Part shown: positions 1-4,810 of the stretch, piece by piece
Numbering within the stretch: the stretch's first letter is position 1
Layout of the letters: each line of letters starts with the position of its first letter
Assembly (NCBI GenBank): GCA_025450955.1
Contig: JANWLJ010000162.1
Location: 1-7,165, forward strand
Direction: 5' to 3'
Length of the DNA stretch: 7,165 nucleotides
From: Polyangium sp. (in: bacteria)
GTDB lineage: Bacteria; Myxococcota_A; Polyangia; Palsa-1104
Notes under the pieces: model-generated
Databases searched by the model: none
What the model was told of the DNA's origin: nothing
Seen by the model: the letters and a program-made list of their open reading frames with translations, nothing else
Made by a program: the position numbers and the translations under genes

Positions 1-1121
1 TCGTCCTTGATTCGCCCGCCCACCATCGGCTCGAGCGCGTCGTAGTCCTTGCGCGCCTTGGCCAGCATCGTCTCGATCGGATTCGGCTCGGCGTGATCGT
101 CGGCGCCGTGGCCGTCGGCTTGGGCGGCGTGGTCCGGCTGCGGGCCGAGCTGCGCCTCGAGCTTGGCGATCTCGTTCTTGAGCGAGCCGCGCGCGATCAT
201 CTCGTCGCGCAGATCGTGGATGAGGTGCATCGGCGACAGCGGCTTGTCGGTGTTGAACGCCGGGCAGAAGTTCGAGCAGCGCGCGCACTCGGTGCAGGCG
301 TACTCGTCCATCAGCGACTTCTGGGTGAACTGCTCGATCTTGCCGACGCCCCAATCGTTCTCGTCCTCGAGGTTGAGCTTCGGCATCACGCCGCGCTGGC
401 CGAGGTTGCGGAAAAAGATATTGGGCAGCGCGCCGAGGATGTGGATGTGCTTCGAGTACGGGACGTAGTTCAGAAACGCCAGGCCGAGGCAGATGTGCGC
501 CCACCAGAAACCCTCGGACCAAAGATGGGCGGTGTGCGGCGCGGTCCCGGCGAACCAACCGGCCACCACCGACGAGATCGGCCCTTCGGCGCCGAGGTCG
601 CCGAACGCCACCATGTGGAAGCCGTGGAAGAAGAAGTTGGTGATCATCAAGCCGGCGATCGCGCCCAGGATGATCCCGGCGTCGAGCGACATCGGGATGA
701 GCCGCGGCTTGACGACCAGGCGGCGGAAGAAGCCGAAGCCGATCGCGCACAGCACCAGCAGGTTGAAGACGTCGATCAGCCAGAGGAGCGGGTGATAGAT
801 GCCCGCCGGCAGAAACGAGAAGTCGAGCCCGGTCAGCCCGTTTACCCACAGCTCGAGGGTGCCGATGCTGACGATGAGAAAGCCCCAGAAGATGGTGAGG
901 TGATGCTTGGAGGTGTAGCCGCGCGGCGCGCCGTACATCGTCGGCTCGGGCACCTTCTTCTGCATCAGCCAGTAGACCACCACCGACAGGAACCGCTCCC
1001 CGAGCCGATCGAACGGAACATCGGGCCGGCCCACCATCATGAAGCGGATGAGCCGGGAGATGGTCCAGCCGAGCGTGCCGAAGGCGACCGCCAGGACCAG
1101 CGCGAAGACGAGGGCTTTCAT
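1..1121 (-). CDS. Membrane-bound Fe-S oxidoreductase, EMO/HdrD-like (partial, C-terminus off left edge)
   Basis: This family combines a nitrate-reductase-gamma-like membrane domain with a heterodisulfide-reductase-like Fe-S module. Members beside fatty-acid oxidation genes are proposed to move electrons from electron-transfer flavoprotein to menaquinone. I translated 373 codons: hydrophobic spans at about residues 2-22, 74-92, 109-132, 148-170 and 205-222. Histidines suited to haem ligation lie near the spans (HH at 73-74, H166, H169, H196, H199, H209). A 4Fe-4S motif CTECARCSNFCP has cysteines 276, 279, 282 and 286. The sequence breaks off at EPMVGGRIKD, where relatives usually lead into a second CxxCxxCxxxCP motif, so that motif and the CCG domains should lie outside the window. 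The start ATG has GGAG four bases upstream and an in-frame TAG at 1131-1133, which rules out a longer N-terminus. A His/Asp/Ala-rich stretch (about 329-349) looks like an insert. The physiological electron donor is inferred from the family; no ETF gene is visible here. Confidence 0.85.
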   Translation of the reverse strand, partial: MKALVFALVLAVAFGTLGWTISRLIRFMMVGRPDVPFDRLGERFLSVVVYWLMQKKVPEPTMYGAPRGYTSKHHLTIFWGFLIVSIGTLELWVNGLTGLDFSFLPAGIYHPLLWLIDVFNLLVLCAIGFGFFRRLVVKPRLIPMSLDAGIILGAIAGLMITNFFFHGFHMVAFGDLGAEGPISSVVAGWFAGTAPHTAHLWSEGFWWAHICLGLAFLNYVPYSKHIHILGALPNIFFRNLGQRGVMPKLNLEDENDWGVGKIEQFTQKSLMDEYACTECARCSNFCPAFNTDKPLSPMHLIHDLRDEMIARGSLKNEIAKLEAQLGPQPDHAAQADGHGADDHAEPNPIETMLAKARKDYDALEPMVGGRIKD

Positions 1122-1129
1122 GGTCTCCG

Positions 1130-1159
1130 CCTATATCACGTCGATCCCTGCGCTGCCAA
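1130..1159 (-). promoter_or_regulatory. Candidate sigma70-type promoter for the Fe-S oxidoreductase
   Basis: On the minus strand TTGGCA (1159-1154, five of six matches to TTGACA) is followed after 18 bases by TATAGG (1135-1130, four of six to TATAAT). Transcription would begin only a few bases before the ATG at 1121, giving a near-leaderless message, which weakens the call because the GGAG ribosome site would be almost excluded. Sequence match only. Confidence 0.25.
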
Positions 1160-1201
1160 GACCGACGCGGCGCGTCAGCCGTCGTCGCAGGTTGCGATCG
1201 C

Positions 1202-1250
1202 GCGAATTGGGCGGGCGAGGGGAACGTTCGCGCAACGAAGTGGCGAATTG
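1202..1250. repeat. Direct repeat GCGAATTG x2 in divergent intergenic region
   Basis: The octamer GCGAATTG occurs at 1202-1209 and 1243-1250, 41 bases apart start to start, close to four helical turns. Between them lies the palindrome GAACGTTC (1222-1229) and just before them GCGATCGC (1194-1201). The position between two divergent genes suits a regulator-binding site, but no regulator is identified and chance is possible. Confidence 0.35.
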
Positions 1251-1263
1251 CTTGCAACACCCC

Positions 1264-1292
1264 TTGATGGATGTCGCAAACGGACGAACAAT
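1264..1292 (+). promoter_or_regulatory. Candidate sigma70-type promoter for the phosphoesterase
   Basis: TTGATG (1264-1269) and AACAAT (1287-1292) are spaced by 17 bases; each matches the consensus hexamer at four of six positions. Transcription would start near 1299, about 20 bases before the preferred ATG at 1318. The region is AT-richer than its surroundings. If correct, it excludes the two upstream in-frame ATGs at 1267 and 1297 as starts. Confidence 0.3.
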
Positions 1293-1308
1293 AGACATGC
1301 AAGCCCCT

Positions 1309-1313
1309 GGAAG
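1309..1313 (+). promoter_or_regulatory. Ribosome binding site deciding the phosphoesterase start
   Basis: GGAAG lies four bases before ATG 1318. The frame is open far upstream, to 1039, where it overlaps the divergent gene, so this site is the main reason to place the start at 1318. ATG 1297 has only a weak GGACGA about nine bases upstream. Confidence 0.45.
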
Positions 1314-1317
1314 TGCC

Positions 1318-2739
1318 ATGCGGTCCGGACTCGAAGCCAACATTCTGGTGATTTCAGATCTCCACCTGGGTGAAGATTTGCGCCCCAGTGTGGCAAACGT
1401 GTCCTATCTTCGTCACCTGGTTCGGCTCGAGCGCGCGCTCGAAGCGTTCCTCGCGCACCACACCCAGAACAGATTGAATGGGCGGCCGTGGACCCTGGTG
1501 GTCAACGGCGACATGGTCGACTTCATGTCGGTGATGATCCTGCCCGACCAGGGCGAGGCCGGCGACGCCGAGGATCGGCTCTACGGGCTCGGGTTCGGCG
1601 AGCGACAGTCGCAGCGCAAGCTCGAGCAGGTGATCGTCCGTCACCAGGGCGTGTTCGGCAAGCTGGCCGAGTTCATCGCCGCCGGCAACGAGGTGGTGAT
1701 CGTCGTCGGCAATCACGACTTCGAGTTCCACTATCCGACGGTGCAGCGCACCCTGGTCGAGTGGCTGTGCGGCCTGGCGGTCGGGGCCGGCGCGCCCGAC
1801 GAAGCGCGCGCCGAGTTCGCAAAACGGATTCAATTCTGCCCCTGGTTCTATTATCAAAAAGATTTGATTTATATCGAGCACGGGCATCAATACGACGAAT
1901 ATTGCTCGTTCGATTATCTGCTTCATCCGGTGGCGCAGCCCAAGCGCGGCGGCCGAAAGAGCCGGGTGGCGCTCTCGGTGGCGCACGCCGGAATGCGCTA
2001 CTTCGCCAATCAGCTCCCCGCCTACGATCCGCACACCGCCGAGGAGTGGAGCTTCTTCAATTACGCGCGCTGGGCGTGGGCGCAGGGGCTCAAGGGCGCG
2101 ATCCAGCTCTTCTACTTTTACGGCCTTCTGGTCTGGCGCCTCGTCGAGCTCTGGTATTCGCTCATCGACCGGCGGGTCGAGTCCGAGCGGCGCGCGGTGC
2201 ACCAGGAGCGGCTCAAGGAGCTGTCGGGTCACTGGAAGATCGCCGAAGAAAAGCTGATCGCGCTCGACGCGCTCCGGCGCACGCCGGTCACCAAGCGTTT
2301 GTGGAAGCTGCTCTCGGCGCTGTTCATCGACCGGGTGCTGCTCGGCGCGGTCGCGCTCGCGCTCGCCAGCGTGCTCATCGGCGAGACCCACGGCGCGTGG
2401 CGGATCGCCGGCCCGATCGGGGTGGTGCTCTTATTCGGCGTGGTCAACGAGCTCCTCAACAAGCTCAGGCTCGAGGCGCCGTCGGTGCGGCTGCGCTCGG
2501 CGCCGCAGGCGATCCAGCGGCTCATTCGCGCGCCGTTCATCGTCTTCGGCCATTCGCACGCGCCCGAGCGGCTCGCGCTCGAAGGCGGCGGCACCTATTT
2601 CAACACCGGCACCTGGGCCTCCGACGACGTGCGCCACACCTTCACCCATCTGGTGGTCACGGTCGCTCCGAGCGGCGAAGCGCCGCGCGCCGAGCTCCGC
2701 CAGTGGCGCGACGGCTCGTCGGTCGCGTTCAAAGAGTAG
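1318..2739 (+). CDS. Membrane-associated metallophosphoesterase
   Basis: This 473-residue calcineurin-like phosphoesterase carries all the family's dimetal motifs: DLH (D14, H16), GDMVD (D65, D68), GNHD (131-134), a histidine pair in EHGHQYD (H188, H190), and GHSH (411-414). These ligate two metal ions that hydrolyse phosphate mono- or diesters; the substrate cannot be read from the sequence. LpxH-like nucleotide-sugar hydrolases share this motif order but are about half as long. The extra length is an insert of roughly 200 residues between motifs four and five. It has an aromatic-rich segment (about 259-283), a basic/acidic helical stretch (284-330) and two hydrophobic spans (about 337-355 and 361-379), so the enzyme probably sits on the inner membrane with both catalytic halves on the same side. 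The start at 1318 is chosen for its GGAAG ribosome site and because D14 then lies near the N-terminus, as is usual. Codons in about 1818-1926 are notably AT-rich. It is the first gene of a plus-strand run, 46 bases before the next. Confidence 0.85.
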   Translation: MRSGLEANILVISDLHLGEDLRPSVANVSYLRHLVRLERALEAFLAHHTQNRLNGRPWTLVVNGDMVDFMSVMILPDQGEAGDAEDRLYGLGFGERQSQRKLEQVIVRHQGVFGKLAEFIAAGNEVVIVVGNHDFEFHYPTVQRTLVEWLCGLAVGAGAPDEARAEFAKRIQFCPWFYYQKDLIYIEHGHQYDEYCSFDYLLHPVAQPKRGGRKSRVALSVAHAGMRYFANQLPAYDPHTAEEWSFFNYARWAWAQGLKGAIQLFYFYGLLVWRLVELWYSLIDRRVESERRAVHQERLKELSGHWKIAEEKLIALDALRRTPVTKRLWKLLSALFIDRVLLGAVALALASVLIGETHGAWRIAGPIGVVLLFGVVNELLNKLRLEAPSVRLRSAPQAIQRLIRAPFIVFGHSHAPERLALEGGGTYFNTGTWASDDVRHTFTHLVVTVAPSGEAPRAELRQWRDGSSVAFKE

Positions 2740-2779
2740 TCACCTCCCGCTAGACAGCCCGCGCCGCCGGTGCTAGAGC

Positions 2780-2799
2780 GGATGGATGCCGATCCATCC
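2780..2799 (+). promoter_or_regulatory. Perfect hairpin covering the Trm112-like start codon
   Basis: GGATGGAT (2780-2787) and ATCCATCC (2792-2799) are perfect reverse complements separated by GCCG, forming an 8-bp stem with a four-base loop. The ATG at 2786-2788 lies across the stem and loop, so the structure could hide the start codon in mRNA. The inverted repeat is seen directly; a regulatory role is inference. Confidence 0.45.
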
Positions 2800-2974
2800 C
2801 GAGCTGTTGGCGATCGTGCGCTGTCCGAAGTGCCTGGGCGCGGTGAGCGAACGAGACACCGCCGACGGGCCGGGCCTGGTGTGCGAGAAGTGCCGCCTGG
2901 TCTACCCGGTGGTGAACGAGATCCCCAACTTCCTCGTCGAGGAGGCGCGCCCACTCGACGGTGCTCCCAAATGA
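2786..2974 (+). CDS. Trm112/UPF0434-family small zinc-binding protein
   Basis: At 62 residues this matches the usual length of the YcaR/UPF0434 group in the Trm112 family. The zinc knuckles are CPKC (C13, C16) and CEKC (C33, C36), followed by the typical RLVYPVVNEIPNFL segment before a short tail. Eukaryotic and archaeal Trm112 proteins stabilise and activate methyltransferases; the role of most bacterial members is unsettled, so a partner here is unknown and no methyltransferase is visible in the window. The ribosome site is weak (GAGCGG just upstream), and the start codon lies in a perfect hairpin. The stop TGA overlaps the next start as ATGA, which implies translational coupling to the response regulator. 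Confidence 0.85.
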   Translation: MPIHPELLAIVRCPKCLGAVSERDTADGPGLVCEKCRLVYPVVNEIPNFLVEEARPLDGAPK

Positions 2975-3360
2975 GCGCGGCGGGCGCGGCCGGGCCGCAC
3001 ATCCTCGTCCTCGAAGACGATCCCGACGTGCAGACGCTCCTCCGCAAGCAGCTCGCCGCGCACGGGTTCAAGGTGAGCCTCGCCTCCGACGGGCTCGACG
3101 GGCTGATGAAGCTCGAGTCGCTCGCCCCCGACCTCATGATCTGCGACGTGATGATGCCGAACCTCGACGGGATCGAGTTCGTCAAGGCGATCAAGGCCAA
3201 CAATCTCACCCAAAAAATCCCGGTGATCTTTCTGACCGCCAAGACCGATCCGCGCAGCATGATCGAAGGGATCAATGTCGGCGCGCGCTTCTACGTCACC
3301 AAGCCGTTTCAGATCGACGATCTGCTCTCGAAGATCAAGCGCGCCCTCGCGGGCCGCTGA
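2971..3360 (+). CDS. Single-domain response regulator (CheY-like receiver)
   Basis: The protein is a lone receiver domain of 129 residues with no output domain. Its acidic pocket is E15-D16-D17, the phosphoacceptor is D59 in the strand ICDVMMPNLDG, the switch threonine is T89 in FLTAK, and the conserved lysine is K111 in VTKPF. It should be phosphorylated by a histidine kinase and act by protein contact. No kinase is present in the window, so it is an orphan here. The start at 2971 puts the first strand (HILVLEDD) nine residues in, as normal. The frame stays open upstream to 2770 but that part overlaps the Trm112-like gene in another frame and is not coding. No ribosome site lies at a usual distance, so initiation probably depends on the ATGA overlap. 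It ends 21 bases before the oxygenase gene, in the same direction. Confidence 0.9.
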   Translation: MSAAGAAGPHILVLEDDPDVQTLLRKQLAAHGFKVSLASDGLDGLMKLESLAPDLMICDVMMPNLDGIEFVKAIKANNLTQKIPVIFLTAKTDPRSMIEGINVGARFYVTKPFQIDDLLSKIKRALAGR

Positions 3361-3381
3361 GAGCGTGGTACGCTGCTTCGG

Positions 3382-4344
3382 ATGACCGGGCACTTTCCCT
3401 TCCCACGCTTGCCGTACGGCTGGTTCCTCGCTGCGCAATCGAGCGAAGTGCCGGCGGGCGCGGTGCGGACCTTCTGTTATTTCGGGGAGGAGCTGGTGAT
3501 CTATCGCGGCCAGGACGGCGCGGCCCACGCGGTCGAGGCGCACTGCCCGCATCTCGGCGCGCACGTCGGCGAAGGCGGCTGCGTCGTCGAAGACACCTTG
3601 CGCTGCCCGTTTCACGGCTGGCGCTTCGGTCCCGACGGTCAGTGCGTCGAGGTGCCCTATTCGGCGCGGCTGCCCAAGGTCGGCATGCGCGCCTGGCCGC
3701 TCGTCGAGAAGGGCGGGTTCCTCTTTCTCTGGCACGACCCGGACGGAAACGCGCCCGACTGGACCGTGCCCGACCTCGAGGAGGAGGGCTGGACCGATCG
3801 GCGCTGCGTCGACTTCACCCTGCGCTCGCATCCGCAGGAGCTGATGGAGAACACCGCCGACATCGCTCACTTCGGCTGCCTGCACGGCGCGCGCAACCAC
3901 CGCTACCTCAGGCAGTGGCAGGCGCGCGGACCGTTCGCCGACACCAAGATCGGCTTCTCCGCCTCGGGCGCGGCGGTCGGCGCGCCGGACAACTTCGTCG
4001 ATCTCGAGATCAACTTCGCGCTCCACGGGCTCGGCTACCTGGTGATCGACAGCCACGTGCTCGACGCCAACCTGCACGGTCGGGTGCGGGTGTGCGCCAC
4101 CCCGGTCGACGCCGATCACGTGCGGGTGTTCTTCATCTCGAACGTGCGCAAGATGGCCGATCCCGCGTTCACCGGAATGGCCGACGAGCTGTTCTTTCAG
4201 GCGGCCAAGGCCGACTTCGAGCAGGACGTGCGGGTGTGGAGCCACAAGGTCTATCGGCCGCGGCCGGTGGTGGTGCCCGGCGACGGGCCGATCCTCGCCT
4301 ACCGGCAGTGGGCCAATCAGTTCTATCAGCCGCGCGCCGCGTAG
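3382..4344 (+). CDS. Rieske non-haem iron oxygenase, KshA/DAF-36-like
   Basis: The 320-residue protein is an oxygenase alpha-type subunit. The N-terminal Rieske [2Fe-2S] motif is CPHLGAH (C55, H57) plus CPFHGW (C75, H78). The C-terminal catalytic half has ENTADIAHFGCLHG, giving the likely iron ligands H163 and H168, with D160 as the inter-subunit electron bridge and N157 nearby. D282 in FEQDVRVWSHKVY is the likely third ligand. This pattern, with the ending YRQWANQFY, recalls 3-ketosteroid 9-alpha-hydroxylase KshA and the cholesterol 7-desaturase family DAF-36/Neverland, so a steroid-like or other lipid substrate is plausible. That assignment is from motif memory only. Such enzymes need a separate reductase, and none is seen here. 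There is no signal peptide or membrane segment. The ribosome site before ATG 3382 is weak. It lies between a receiver gene and a PilZ gene, an unusual setting for an oxygenase. Confidence 0.85.
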   Translation: MTGHFPFPRLPYGWFLAAQSSEVPAGAVRTFCYFGEELVIYRGQDGAAHAVEAHCPHLGAHVGEGGCVVEDTLRCPFHGWRFGPDGQCVEVPYSARLPKVGMRAWPLVEKGGFLFLWHDPDGNAPDWTVPDLEEEGWTDRRCVDFTLRSHPQELMENTADIAHFGCLHGARNHRYLRQWQARGPFADTKIGFSASGAAVGAPDNFVDLEINFALHGLGYLVIDSHVLDANLHGRVRVCATPVDADHVRVFFISNVRKMADPAFTGMADELFFQAAKADFEQDVRVWSHKVYRPRPVVVPGDGPILAYRQWANQFYQPRAA

Positions 4345-4386
4345 CGTTTATTTGCGCCGGGCCGCGCGCTCGCCGAAACTGGGCGC

Positions 4387-4809
4387 ATGACTCCTCCCTC
4401 CCAGAGCGGCTCTCTTCGCCTGGCGTCGACGCCGGCGGCCACGCCGAAGATCGACCGGCGACACACGCGTGAAGATCGCCGTCGCGGCCGGCGCGCGCCG
4501 TTCGTGGCCGCGGTGAGGCAGCGGGTCGGCGCCGAGATCCATCTCGCGCTGGCGCAAAACCTCGGCGAGACCGGGATGGAGCTGCGCCGCATCGCCGACG
4601 GGAGCGGACTTTTCTCGCTCGCGCCGGGCCGCGCGCCGATGACGCTCGCGTTCGAGCTGCCCGACGGTGGAGATCTGGTCCGGGTGCAGGGCGCGGTGGT
4701 GTTCGAGCGCGCGTGCGGGCGGTTCCAATCGGTGGGCGTGCGCTTCGAAGCGATCTCGCGCGAAGATCGCGCCCGCATCGCCCGCTTCCTCGACGATCGC
4801 CTGCGCTAA
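4387..4809 (+). CDS. PilZ-domain protein (putative cyclic-di-GMP receptor)
   Basis: This 140-residue protein is essentially one PilZ domain behind a variable N-terminus. PilZ domains bind cyclic-di-GMP through an RxxxR motif and a D/NxSxxG motif. Here the arginine-rich stretch REDRRRGRRAPF (28-39) supplies RxxxR. The second motif reads NLGETG (58-63), with glycine (G60) in place of serine, so binding may be weakened or altered. The C-terminal strand and helix GVRFEAISREDRARIARFL (117-135) is typical of the family. The gene is 42 bases downstream of the oxygenase gene in the same direction and is the last of the plus-strand run. Its TAA is one base from the stop of the gene on the other strand. 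There is no strong ribosome site before ATG 4387, so the start is less certain than the domain. Confidence 0.8.
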   Translation: MTPPSQSGSLRLASTPAATPKIDRRHTREDRRRGRRAPFVAAVRQRVGAEIHLALAQNLGETGMELRRIADGSGLFSLAPGRAPMTLAFELPDGGDLVRVQGAVVFERACGRFQSVGVRFEAISREDRARIARFLDDRLR

Positions 4810-4810
4810 A

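Noticed and set aside
1267..1317. Upstream in-frame ATGs at 1267 and 1297 for the phosphoesterase
   Set aside because: They have poorer ribosome sites and overlap the candidate promoter; the extra residues have no family similarity, though 1297 cannot be fully excluded.
93..1373. Long plus-strand open frame (426 codons) opposite the Fe-S oxidoreductase
   Set aside because: Its product is a charged Arg/Glu/Val-rich antisense shadow with no domain; the opposite strand encodes a clear membrane Fe-S protein with a cysteine motif.
2740..2785. Possible terminator after the phosphoesterase gene
   Set aside because: No stem followed by a T-run was found; read-through into the next gene is as likely.
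3362..3374. Small inverted repeat AGCGT-GGT-ACGCT between receiver and oxygenase as a terminator
   Set aside because: The stem is only five base pairs with a three-base loop and no T-run, so it is unlikely to stop transcription.
2902..4245. 447-codon minus-strand frame opposite the receiver and oxygenase
   Set aside because: It is opposite two genes with intact active-site motifs, and its product is a His/Arg/Glu-rich composition typical of shadows.
2961..4472. 503-codon plus-strand frame across the receiver and oxygenase genes
   Set aside because: It is the +1-type shadow of two well-supported genes; the translation is arginine-rich low-complexity sequence without motifs.
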